64,000 nucleotides of DNA, from assembly GCF_034048115.1 (NCBI RefSeq), contig NZ_CP139145.1, positions 2,976,001 to 3,040,000 of the forward strand, read 5' to 3'. This document shows positions 17,296-25,263 of this stretch, piece after piece. The translations under genes and the position numbers were made by a program. The DNA comes from Pseudarthrobacter sp. IC2-21. Lineage in GTDB: Bacteria; Actinomycetota; Actinomycetes; Actinomycetales; Micrococcaceae. Positions within the stretch are counted from its first letter, which is position 1. Every line of letters starts with the position of its first letter. Below the pieces are notes generated by a model, which worked only from the letters and a program-made list of their open reading frames with translations, had not been told where the DNA came from and did not search any database.

Positions 17296-18785
17296 CGAAG
17301 CCCCCTCCCGAACGGAAGCGCGCCAGCGACGAAAGCGGCCCATTGCTGCCCGGATAGCAGCCGCAGTTCGACGAAGGCTCCTGCCGCAGCCGATTCCAGT
17401 TCCTGCCTGTGCCGGGCCAAATCTTCCAGGGTGGACGCCGTGATCGTGACATACGCAGCAGGCCGGACGTCCCCGTGGCCGGCGACGATCTCTTCCTCCC
17501 GCTGGGCAACTTCTTCCTCCTCGGCCCGTTGCTCCCGGGTGAGTGGCCTGTCGAAGCGGGTGTTGATGCGTCGCCTGGTTTCGTGGGCTTCCTGGGCGGA
17601 TCGGATGTCCCGCAGTGCCTCAATTGTGGGTACGGCCCGGATCACCTCGGTCACCGTGTGGCGAAAATCGCCGACATAGATCAGCGGATGCAAGAATCCA
17701 GGGAAGACTTTCTGCCTGGGCCACTCGGCGATCCAGAAGGTTTGATGAAAGCCCGTGTCCGTGCGCAGATAGGCCCAGTGCTCCTCGACAGCCATTGGTC
17801 CCGCCGGGCGGAATTGAACCTTCGGGTCGCTGTCGTTCTGGTGGTCAGGGGCCGAAACGCCGTCCGGAACAGCGGCGGGATCGAAGGCACCACGGACGAC
17901 GTCGAGGATGCCCGCCTCGGGCAGCCACTCCTCCACCCTGACATTGTGAGTGCCCAGCGCGGTGGTCATGGCCTCGACCTCCAGCCGCAGGACACGTTCG
18001 ACGCCGACCAGTCCCCCGCCGCTCTCCCGGATCCGCCGTCGGGCCTTGGCAGTGTCCACAACAAGGGTAAGCAAGAGATCATGGCTCATCGCCGAGCCAG
18101 CTGCGGAGATCAGGTCCTCGTAAGCTCGCTGACCCCAGTTGAGTTCCCCATCGCGGTCCGCGTTCGTGACGGTCCGGTCATAGAAGTCGCGCAGCGCCGA
18201 CGAGGGGTACGGAACCGTGTAATCCTGCACGGCGATTCTCGCGACACTGCTGCGCTGAGCCAAGCCTGCCTGCACTCGAGACCATGACTGCACAGCCCAC
18301 GCCTTGTCGTCAGAGTCCAACAGGGCGAATGATCTTGTACTGCACCGCAACACGGCGATGGCCTCCCTGCCGCGGGCGTCCACGATGAACGCCTCGCCGC
18401 GGGACGTCCGGCGCACCTCCAGGTTCCCCAATCCGCCGGGCAGCGCCAGTCGCCCGGCCAGGGCAGCCCGCTCAGTCCTAACCAGAAAGCGGGTCTGTTT
18501 CGTGGCCATCCTGACGAAGAACAGCGCAGCGTGGCTGGCCCACACCGGGTAGGGAATCCGTGAGTACTGCAGCAACCCAAGGAGTAGCAGTGCCAGCCAC
18601 ATCGGTCCCGAGGCGAAAAGGCCGGCAGGGCCGCTGACCGCCGATGCCGTGCTGGCCACCAGGACACCTCCAGCGAGGAAGAGCAGTTGGTACCACTTCA
18701 GACCCATGAACATGCCGCGCCGCTCATACCTGGGGAATTTGACTGCCTCCAGGGCCCGAGAGTTGTCAGACACGGGAATCACCAT
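17292..18785 (-). CDS. SCO6880-family transfer membrane protein (PrgI/VirB4-N-like)
   Basis: Encodes 497 residues. After a short cytoplasmic start with RYERRGMFMGLKW, two hydrophobic helices follow (about residues 33-70), then a large soluble part rich in charged helices that ends just before the VirB4 ATPase start. This matches the SCO6880 family of actinobacterial mobile elements from memory. The arrangement suggests a PrgI-like membrane hairpin fused to a VirB4 N-terminal-like domain, working with the separately encoded ATPase. It overlaps the preceding VirB6-like gene by 20 bases and the following ATPase gene by 4, a tightly coupled pair. Confidence 0.82.
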   Translation of the reverse strand: MVIPVSDNSRALEAVKFPRYERRGMFMGLKWYQLLFLAGGVLVASTASAVSGPAGLFASGPMWLALLLLGLLQYSRIPYPVWASHAALFFVRMATKQTRFLVRTERAALAGRLALPGGLGNLEVRRTSRGEAFIVDARGREAIAVLRCSTRSFALLDSDDKAWAVQSWSRVQAGLAQRSSVARIAVQDYTVPYPSSALRDFYDRTVTNADRDGELNWGQRAYEDLISAAGSAMSHDLLLTLVVDTAKARRRIRESGGGLVGVERVLRLEVEAMTTALGTHNVRVEEWLPEAGILDVVRGAFDPAAVPDGVSAPDHQNDSDPKVQFRPAGPMAVEEHWAYLRTDTGFHQTFWIAEWPRQKVFPGFLHPLIYVGDFRHTVTEVIRAVPTIEALRDIRSAQEAHETRRRINTRFDRPLTREQRAEEEEVAQREEEIVAGHGDVRPAAYVTITASTLEDLARHRQELESAAAGAFVELRLLSGQQWAAFVAGALPFGRGLR

Positions 18786-20166
18786 CCTTGGGTGGTTGAA
18801 CGATTGGTTGCCGCGGCTTCAGCGGCCGCACTGGCGGCGCCGCTGCAGGAACGGCTGTGGGATCAGTTGCGGACTGGGGCGACGGCGGCCGTGCGGGCTC
18901 GAGATTCGCGCCGGTCACCGGTCCGCTTGGCGACGTGCGCGCATTCGGTCGCGTTGTCTCTTGCTCTTTCTGCGCATGCGGCGACATGGCGCCCGAAGGC
19001 GACGGCCCGGCGTCGAGCATCACAGCGGTGCCTCCACCGCCGGAAGTCTGCGACGGCGTCGGGCCTGTCCCGATCCCGGGCAGCGGTACACGGGGCGGCA
19101 GCGTCCTGGTGGGGAATACCGGCCTGCTGGACTGGATGGGGCGGTTCATGGCTGAGCGGCTGGCCAGCGCAGCCAGCGTGAAGCGGCCGCCCGTCTGCCG
19201 GCTGATCTGCCGGGCAGCGAAGCTAGAACTCCGGGACAGCACGTGGCCGCCGCCCGCGGTCTGCGCGGCTGCCGCCAGCTCGCCACCGGCAAAGCTCACA
19301 AGGCGCAGCGCCATCATGGGCGCGGCGCACGCCAGAGCCATCCCGACCGTCCCCGCGGCCAAACCGGCAAACGACTTCGACTCGGCAAAGAGTTTGATGG
19401 CCACCGCGAGCACTGTCGCGGCCAGCGGCTTGGCCAAGAGTAGAGCGACCACGACCTCTAACCACCGGCGCGTCAGCGACTTCGTCTTCTCCCATGGCAT
19501 GAGCATCAGCGCCACCGGGGCGACGGCGGCCAGCACGATGAGCGCGAACGACCGGAAGATCATAGAGCACATCAGAATGAAGGCCAGGGCCCAGACCACG
19601 ATGACGGCCAAGGCGGTGACGACGACCGCCCCAGCTGGGCCGCCAGTGGACCCGGGAGCCAGTGCCACGACGTTCCACTCCCGGCCAGAGCCGGCGGGAG
19701 CTTTCTCGAAGCCGAAGAGCCGCATGAACAGCACGTAGGGGTCCGTACCCAGGGAGCCGAGCAGCGCCGTCGACGCCTCATCGCTGACCTTGGTGAGCTG
19801 GCGTACCAGGTAGACGGCGCCCGCGACCATGGGGATAGCGGAGGCGCCGCCCGCCAGCGCACGCACCAGGCGGCGGGGCTGCTGGCTGATGAGCGCGGAG
19901 AGCAGTTGGAGGATCATGACGACGACGAGCGGCGTGAGCATGACGACGACCCACCAGCTCGTCAGCCCTTCGATGGCGGTCCATTGCGAATCATCTACAT
20001 TGGAGACGCTGAAGGCGCCCGTGATGAACGACCAGATCCAGGCGGCGACGTTCTGCAGAATGTTCGCGAAGAACGACGTGATGGAACTTTGAACACCGTC
20101 GTTGGCCTGGGACACGAGACCGCACCCGGGCGGCCACCATCCATTCAGATCACATTGGACTGGCAT
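18766..20166 (-). CDS. VirB6/TrbL-like polytopic membrane protein (SCO6881-like)
   Basis: Encodes 466 residues. The N-terminal two thirds contain at least five hydrophobic segments (roughly residues 30-55, 70-95, 105-125, 185-225, 230-255), and the last 140 residues are a proline-, serine- and threonine-rich tail ending in a basic PLKPRQPIVQPP segment. Such a layout is that of TrbL/VirB6 proteins that form the inner-membrane channel of conjugation systems; the adjacency to an SCO6880-family gene suggests the SCO6881 group. It is 12 bases downstream of the pilin-like gene. Confidence 0.78.
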   Translation of the reverse strand: MPVQCDLNGWWPPGCGLVSQANDGVQSSITSFFANILQNVAAWIWSFITGAFSVSNVDDSQWTAIEGLTSWWVVVMLTPLVVVMILQLLSALISQQPRRLVRALAGGASAIPMVAGAVYLVRQLTKVSDEASTALLGSLGTDPYVLFMRLFGFEKAPAGSGREWNVVALAPGSTGGPAGAVVVTALAVIVVWALAFILMCSMIFRSFALIVLAAVAPVALMLMPWEKTKSLTRRWLEVVVALLLAKPLAATVLAVAIKLFAESKSFAGLAAGTVGMALACAAPMMALRLVSFAGGELAAAAQTAGGGHVLSRSSSFAARQISRQTGGRFTLAALASRSAMNRPIQSSRPVFPTRTLPPRVPLPGIGTGPTPSQTSGGGGTAVMLDAGPSPSGAMSPHAQKEQETTRPNARTSPSGPVTGANLEPARPPSPQSATDPTAVPAAAPPVRPLKPRQPIVQPPKDGDSRV

Positions 20167-20178
20167 GACAGGCGAGGC

Positions 20179-20466
20179 CTAAAATCCGAGATTGAACGCT
20201 GTCTGGGACCAGAGAATGTAGCCGTTGATGCCGCCGAGAATTGCTGCAACTGGGCCGGTCCAGAGCAGGATCATGCCGCCCCCGGACGCCAGCCGCGACG
20301 ATTGGCTCAGCTTCCCTGCCAGAAGCATTGCAGCACCTACTATGGCGACGATCGCGATCACTATGAATGCGCCGACCAGAATGCCGCCGCCGACCTGCTT
20401 CAGCGATTCAAGAAAGGGAAAGCTCGCGTTGGGGGTGATTCCGGGGTCTACGGCTGCCATCAGCAT
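20179..20466 (-). CDS. small two-helix membrane protein, DUF6112/VirB2-pilin-like
   Basis: About 95 residues. The ATG at 20466 has GGAG six bases upstream; an in-frame ATG 12 bases earlier has no site. A short leader (DPGITPNASFPFLESLKQVGG) is followed by two hydrophobic helices separated by a polar loop (GKLSQSSRLASGG). This hairpin organisation and its position next to the VirB6-like gene resemble VirB2/TraC pilin subunits and the actinobacterial DUF6112 family. It probably forms a membrane or surface part of the mating apparatus. The family name is from memory. Confidence 0.7.
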   Translation of the reverse strand: MLMAAVDPGITPNASFPFLESLKQVGGGILVGAFIVIAIVAIVGAAMLLAGKLSQSSRLASGGGMILLWTGPVAAILGGINGYILWSQTAFNLGF

Positions 20467-20736
20467 TGGGCGCTCCATTTGTTGTCTTTGAAGGGCGTGA
20501 GGGGTTTGGGTTCACGACTTCATGGAGGCTGCGGGGCGGGACGACATGACCTGCCGGGATGCTTTACAAGTGGAGGCTCTCTGCCGGATCTACGATCAGG
20601 GGAGGTCTACAGGGTCGAACGGGCAGATCGCCGAGTTGCGCTTTGGTCCCCCTACCGAGGAATTGGCGATCATCGGCGGCGCAATGGTCAGTCCATATAG
20701 AGGCTAAAGGTCCAGTCGTTTTTCGGGAGTACGCCC

Positions 20737-20928
20737 CTAACCTGCATTTCCGGGTAGCCATGAGGACGGAACCGGCGAATTGTCGCTGACCGGGCCCATG
20801 CACCGGGCACACTGAAAAGCAGGTCTGCCTTTGACGACGAAGGAAGAGTAGTGAGGTCCCTCATTGTCACAGCTGTAGCAATCATTCATCGAGTAGAGGT
20901 TGCCGTCTTCGTCCAGTCTGATCGTCAT
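20737..20928 (-). CDS. possible small zinc-ribbon protein
   Basis: A 63-residue reading from ATG 20928 (18 residues longer from 20982). It contains two CxxC pairs, CYSC and CARC, 20-odd residues apart, with an NEGPHYSSF stretch between, the pattern of a treble-clef or zinc-ribbon fold. The start codon has only a weak upstream CTGGGA. It lies about 120 bases downstream of the OLD-type ATPase gene on the same strand, so both could be one transcript. Frame choice is supported only by the cysteine spacing; it could also be non-coding. Confidence 0.45.
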   Translation of the reverse strand: MTIRLDEDGNLYSMNDCYSCDNEGPHYSSFVVKGRPAFQCARCMGPVSDNSPVPSSWLPGNAG

Positions 20929-20956
20929 TCCCAGATGGTAGGCCAAGCCCTGCGAT

Positions 20957-20983
20957 GCGCCCAAAGCGCCCAAAGCGCCCAAG
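20957..20983 (+). repeat. three tandem 9-base repeats
   Basis: GCGCCCAAA occurs twice and GCGCCCAAG once, head to tail, just upstream of the more likely start of the small zinc-ribbon gene. If the longer reading is used, it encodes a GAL repeat. Confidence 0.8.
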
Positions 20984-21048
20984 AAGGCTCATACAGCGGG
21001 GCCCTGACACAGGCGGCTGCCTGCGCCGTGGGCGATCAGAGTACGGCG

Positions 21049-23157
21049 TCAGTTTACAGCGGTTTCCAGGTCGTCGATTGCCCCAAGATACCCGAGCTGC
21101 CGTATCAAGTCGCCAAGCTGCGCTAAATCGCCAGGCAATGCAACCATGGTCTTCGCTGCGTGCCGAACGGCGTCAATATTGATCTTGGCCCTATATTCAC
21201 GTCGAAGGAAATCTTTGAACGACTCACCGAGCCGTTTTCGAGCCCTGAATGCGGCCTTGTACGTCTGCCAATCGCCGTCTTCCAAGCCGAAATGACTTGG
21301 CGCCAAGTAATCGAGGATGTCTGCCTGCCTAAGCCCAAAGGGAGTGATTCGGCTGAGCCTGCCAACTCGAATGGCGCGTCTGCCAAGCTCAGCCAAGGCG
21401 CGTTCTTCCTTCGTTGCCGAATTCGATTCGAGTTCCGATATGGTTCGCTCAGCTAGCCGGGAATCGTTAGCTTGAAAAGCATTAACAGCTCGCTGCCAGA
21501 TCGGCAGTACCCTCTCCTGGATGACATTGTCGAAGACCACCACAATAGGCGCCTCCAGAGCGTCGAACAGAAACTGCATATCGGGTAGTGCAGCGGCGTG
21601 ATCCGTCCCGCGCATCACGAAAACCCTAGCTCCGGACGCGTGCAAGTCCTCCGATAGACATTGCTCCAACACAATTTGGTCATGGGTGCCCTCCACAACG
21701 AGGGCGACCCTCGTCATCGCGAGAAGATCACTGGGCGCGACACCAAGGCGCCTGGATTCTTCATCGAGGCTGAGATGACCGACTTCCAGGTCGGACACCT
21801 CAGTCCCACCGAGTCCAGTCAGAGTCAGATGAAGTAGGTGAGACCCTAGACGCGGATCCAAAAACGCAGGCGAGTGAGTCGCGCCGACGACAGCGACGTC
21901 ATCGAATTCTGCTACGAGTCGGTGAAGCCCGAGGGAGATTCGAGACTCGAGCTGCCTGTGCAGCCCTTGCTCCGGTTCGTCCACGACGACCAATCGGGGC
22001 TTGTTACGGTCAGACTTGCTGAGGTATAGGCTCAACGCGAACCGGACCCACTTTTGTTGGCTGAACGAGAGATCGTCCAACAGCATTTTTGTTGCCTGGT
22101 CATGACGAGCGACGGCAACCCACCGTGGCGGTTTGCCAGCGAACCAGTCCGACGGACTCCGAGTGTCGAATTTCAGCCAGAATGGAAAGTCAGCCAACAC
22201 ATCCAGGATCCGGTTCGTTTCTGTCTCAGCCAGTGCGACGGCCTGCTGAACACTTTCTGCCAGCACCATTTCAGATCCCGCTGTGGCTTCCACGATCGGG
22301 GCTTTCCACTGGCTTCTGGAAACCAGTGACAGCGTCTTCTCCTGGATCACGTCCAGTGGCAGCGAGTTGACGAATACTTGGGCAGGACCTCTTGAAATGG
22401 AGCCGATTGCAGCCAAGGGCACTGGGACGTTAGGCGGCCAATTTTCCAGCGGTGAGGCCCCGGTGGGCGAGTAAACCGGTCGGCCATCCCCCCGGAGAAT
22501 TTCGAACGGCTCGGTGTACCACTCATCTGCCTGTGCCAACTTAAAGGGCAACCGCTGAACGGAAGACTGCTCATCGAGCGAGGTGCCCTCAAGCATCGCA
22601 CGCCTAGCTTCGCTGAGGGCGGCGCCATACATCGCAAGCTTCTGTATGTCATCGGCGCCCAAGATCGCCGACAAATAAACGGTCCATCGGCCCGATCCGG
22701 AGGTCCCTGAGGGCATGAGAGAAAGGTGGAATCCTTGGCTCGTTCTGAGCTCGGGATACTCGATCAAGGCCAAGGCGTCGTCGAGGTCAAGTGCTTCCCA
22801 GAGATTGACTCTTTCAAGGAGTGCCGTTTGGAACTCCTCGCGATGAACATCGTCCGTTTGAAGTTCTTTTGGAACGTCGAGCAACTCGTAGAGTGCGGAC
22901 ACAAAGTCGTCGTCGCCAGTCGCCGGTCGAACTTCAACAGAGGTGTGGATTAGAGACCGCGGCCACGATCCGTTTTTGGGCTGGCCCGCCCCTTCAAGTG
23001 CTTTGGTGAGCTGATCAAGGAGTCGAGTCTTCCCGGTGCCGTTCTTTCCGTACAGGAAGGTTGACCCAGGTCGTACATCAAGATGGATACCGGACAACGG
23101 TTCAGGCCCGAAAATTGAAGCACCGAGAATTTGGTATCCACTGGCATCAAGAGGCAT
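21049..23157 (-). CDS. OLD-type AAA ATPase with C-terminal Toprim-like domain, candidate defence nuclease
   Basis: Encodes 702 residues; ATG follows GGGAG at five bases. The N-terminus is an SMC/ABC-like AAA domain: P-loop GKNGTGKT at residues 37-44, a signature-like LSFSQQKWVRFALS segment, and Walker B LVVVDEPEQGLH near residue 395. A Toprim-like region follows with LVVEGTHDQ near residue 487 and an APIVVVFDN strand near 540, where the second acidic residue expected in the DxD motif is asparagine. OLD-family proteins (P2 Old, GajA) are nucleases acting in phage defence; this one could cleave DNA or be a catalytically altered relative. It is inserted between the NlpC/P60 and pilin-like genes of the transfer module and by eye is more A/T-rich than both. 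Confidence 0.75.
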   Translation of the reverse strand: MPLDASGYQILGASIFGPEPLSGIHLDVRPGSTFLYGKNGTGKTRLLDQLTKALEGAGQPKNGSWPRSLIHTSVEVRPATGDDDFVSALYELLDVPKELQTDDVHREEFQTALLERVNLWEALDLDDALALIEYPELRTSQGFHLSLMPSGTSGSGRWTVYLSAILGADDIQKLAMYGAALSEARRAMLEGTSLDEQSSVQRLPFKLAQADEWYTEPFEILRGDGRPVYSPTGASPLENWPPNVPVPLAAIGSISRGPAQVFVNSLPLDVIQEKTLSLVSRSQWKAPIVEATAGSEMVLAESVQQAVALAETETNRILDVLADFPFWLKFDTRSPSDWFAGKPPRWVAVARHDQATKMLLDDLSFSQQKWVRFALSLYLSKSDRNKPRLVVVDEPEQGLHRQLESRISLGLHRLVAEFDDVAVVGATHSPAFLDPRLGSHLLHLTLTGLGGTEVSDLEVGHLSLDEESRRLGVAPSDLLAMTRVALVVEGTHDQIVLEQCLSEDLHASGARVFVMRGTDHAAALPDMQFLFDALEAPIVVVFDNVIQERVLPIWQRAVNAFQANDSRLAERTISELESNSATKEERALAELGRRAIRVGRLSRITPFGLRQADILDYLAPSHFGLEDGDWQTYKAAFRARKRLGESFKDFLRREYRAKINIDAVRHAAKTMVALPGDLAQLGDLIRQLGYLGAIDDLETAVN

Positions 23158-23223
23158 AGCTACTCCCTAAATTTAGGCAATGGACCAGCACATCGTAGTT
23201 TGATCCCAGCGCGAACCGACCTA

Positions 23224-23280
23224 TCCTAGCTGAGTCTTCGCTAGGAAAGGCTCGTCACGGATCGCACCGTGGCGAGCCTT
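23224..23280 (-). terminator. two adjacent inverted repeats, terminator-like
   Basis: A 7-base stem (TCCTAGC/GCTAGGA, 23224-23230 and 23240-23246) is followed by a 14-base stem (23247-23260 and 23267-23280, one T-G exception) with a 6-base loop. On the - strand the large hairpin follows the NlpC/P60 gene and ends with TTTCC. It may stop transcription from the transfer genes before the OLD gene, but there is no long T-tract. Confidence 0.5.
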
Positions 23281-23376
23281 CGTAACCAGCGTTCTCGGCA
23301 ACCCTAAGTTCTCTTCACGACAAGCAGAAAACCGTCGGACCCGTCGCCATCGTGGCCACTCTCGTAAGTTACGTTC

Positions 23377-24489
23377 TTAGCGCAAGAGATCAAAGTACGC
23401 CGTGTCCGAATTCCAAGCTATGGGATGCAGCAGCGTCCCCACCGAAGGATTGAGCGCACTCCACATCATTCCGTCCCCGGCAAAGATGCCAACGTGTCCC
23501 CAATTGTTCGGCCCCTGGGCATTCTGGACGACCAGGTCTCCTGGCTGGGGATTGTCAGTTCTCACACCGACGCGCCATTGCTCCACACGCGGAAGGTCGA
23601 TGCCGGCTTGCCGATAGATCCACTGAACGTAGCCGGAGCAGTCCCATGCTTTGAATGCGGTGCCGCCCCATACGTACGTGCCGCCAACGCCTTCCAGGGT
23701 AAACCGCAAGATGTCTTTGCGGATCTCACTCAGACCTGCGAGGTGTGGGATCACCGGCGCGAGGTTCGGCGCTCCCCTGCACAGAACCGGTGCCGACCCG
23801 TCATCGAGAGCATCAACGATGGCCGTCGCTTCAGTCTCCCAGCGCGCATACAGCTCCGGGAAAGCGGACACTTGGACCGCTTGGGCAGCTTGGCCTTTGG
23901 TCATCGACTGCCAGCCACGGATATCAAGCAGCCCCCTTGGACTCCCGTGGTTGGGGCCATTGGGGCCGCCGTAGAAGGCCCGCACGATGTAGGTGGAATC
24001 CATCAGTTGCTCAATGGTCCCCCATCCCGCGGCCGGGCGCTGTTGGGCGCTGCCAAGTGAATCGTGGTCGCTACCGACACCGTCATGCGGGTAACTCAGC
24101 GAAGCAGGCACGTTCGCGTTGGCCAGGACCCTCAGACTGGATTCTTGGAGAGCCATCATGAGCGCGATGATCCGGCCATCCCGAGGTACTCCCAGCTGCT
24201 TCCCGATCGATATATAGTCCTGCGCCACAGCCGTTTGTCGGGCGGTCAGATTCAGGGAAGGCTGACTGCCGGCGCGGACAACCGTAGCGGGGGCACTCCC
24301 GGCTGGCGGACCACCCAAGGACGTCGGTGAGCAGACAGACGCGGCTTTTGCTGAACTGGCCTCGAGCACCGGCACCGCGGCGCAGAACGCAAGAGCACCC
24401 GCCAGAAACAGCGCTGAGAGCGCCGCCAGCATTGCCCGCCAAATAGCCCGTCGCCTAGCAAGCCCCGCGAGCACAACAGCGGCAGGCAT
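23377..24489 (-). CDS. NlpC/P60 peptidoglycan hydrolase of the transfer module (VirB1-like)
   Basis: Encodes 370 residues. An N-terminal hydrophobic segment (about residues 18-42) acts as signal or anchor. The middle portion (residues 80-210) resembles a lytic transglycosylase-like domain, with ALMMALQESSLRVLAN containing the likely glutamate. The last 120 residues form an NlpC/P60 domain with the catalytic cysteine in WDCSGYVQW and the histidine in NNWGHVGIF. Such two-domain wall hydrolases open the murein for conjugative channels in Gram-positive bacteria. Its start shares one base with the stop of the preceding gene, so both are cotranslated. Confidence 0.85.
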   Translation of the reverse strand: MPAAVVLAGLARRRAIWRAMLAALSALFLAGALAFCAAVPVLEASSAKAASVCSPTSLGGPPAGSAPATVVRAGSQPSLNLTARQTAVAQDYISIGKQLGVPRDGRIIALMMALQESSLRVLANANVPASLSYPHDGVGSDHDSLGSAQQRPAAGWGTIEQLMDSTYIVRAFYGGPNGPNHGSPRGLLDIRGWQSMTKGQAAQAVQVSAFPELYARWETEATAIVDALDDGSAPVLCRGAPNLAPVIPHLAGLSEIRKDILRFTLEGVGGTYVWGGTAFKAWDCSGYVQWIYRQAGIDLPRVEQWRVGVRTDNPQPGDLVVQNAQGPNNWGHVGIFAGDGMMWSALNPSVGTLLHPIAWNSDTAYFDLLR

Positions 24490-25211
24490 CAGTACACGAT
24501 CCTGCTAGGCGAAGCGTAGAAGGCGACCATGGCACAGCGATCCCTCGGTGCCGTAGAGGCTGGCGGGCAGTTCACCATCACGCTGACAGAGGCTGTGTAC
24601 GAGTTTCGGGTTGCCGTCGACTGTTCCAGAACCTGAAGGGAGACGGTGCACACATGAAGCCCCTCCCAGGGAGCCGGCTGCTCGCGCACCTTTGCCAGCT
24701 CGGCGTCGCACGTCAACGACTCGACGCTGGCCGAGCGGTATGCCTGCTGGCTGGCCAAGGACGCAAATGATCCAGCGTTGACGCCTGTCGCTTCGAACTC
24801 CTGCACCAGCACCGCCAGCGGATTGGAGCCATCCGGCAGCACGTGCCACCAGGCCCGGACCCGCGAGTAAACCTCCGAGTACGACGCCGATCGGGTGTCC
24901 CACGAATAAATCGCCGTTGCTGCCGCGGAAGCGAGCTGCCGGAAGTCGGTGGTGCGCGGGGCACCATCCGGAACGGGCCCCGAAATGGCCGGAGCCGCCG
25001 TCGGGGTTTCCCGTTCCGGGCTCGGGGTCGACGTAACCGGACTATCTCCGGCCGGTCCGCTCGACGGCGACGCAACCGACTCGGCTGCGGGCCCGGATGG
25101 TGGCCGTGCAAGAGTCCACAACGCCACGGCCACTTCCAACATGACCATTGCCAGAAACCACCATCGCCTGCGTCGACCCAGACTCGCCAGTGCATTTTTC
25201 AAAGAGAACAC
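24489..25211 (-). CDS. membrane-anchored VirB8/TcpC-like transfer protein
   Basis: About 240 residues from GTG 25211, which has GGAG eight bases upstream; GTG 25226 is an alternative without a site. A single membrane helix (WWFLAMVMLEVAVALWTLA) is followed by a Pro/Ser/Thr-rich linker and a C-terminal extracellular domain of about 150 residues containing IYSWDTRSASY and three cysteines. This topology and the position immediately before the wall hydrolase suggest a VirB8/TcpC-like scaffold. I recognise no strong motif, so the family is an inference from layout. Confidence 0.65.
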   Translation of the reverse strand: MFSLKNALASLGRRRRWWFLAMVMLEVAVALWTLARPPSGPAAESVASPSSGPAGDSPVTSTPSPERETPTAAPAISGPVPDGAPRTTDFRQLASAAATAIYSWDTRSASYSEVYSRVRAWWHVLPDGSNPLAVLVQEFEATGVNAGSFASLASQQAYRSASVESLTCDAELAKVREQPAPWEGLHVCTVSLQVLEQSTATRNSYTASVSVMVNCPPASTAPRDRCAMVAFYASPSRIVY

Positions 25212-25225
25212 TTTTCCACGCTCCA

Positions 25226-25250
25226 CGCCCGTTCATGTCATGAACGGGCG
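25226..25250. promoter_or_regulatory. perfect 12-base palindrome upstream of transfer genes
   Basis: CGCCCGTTCATG, one base (T), CATGAACGGGCG, immediately before the VirB8-like gene and 13 bases downstream of the sigma-like gene. The 1-base centre disfavours an RNA hairpin and favours a dimeric DNA-binding-protein operator. It may control the transfer genes or terminate the sigma-like transcript. Confidence 0.6.
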
Positions 25251-25263
25251 ATAAGGACGTGAC

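Noticed and set aside
20941..20990. A CRISPR-like repeat
   Set aside because: Only three 9-base tandem units without spacers, and no cas genes nearby.
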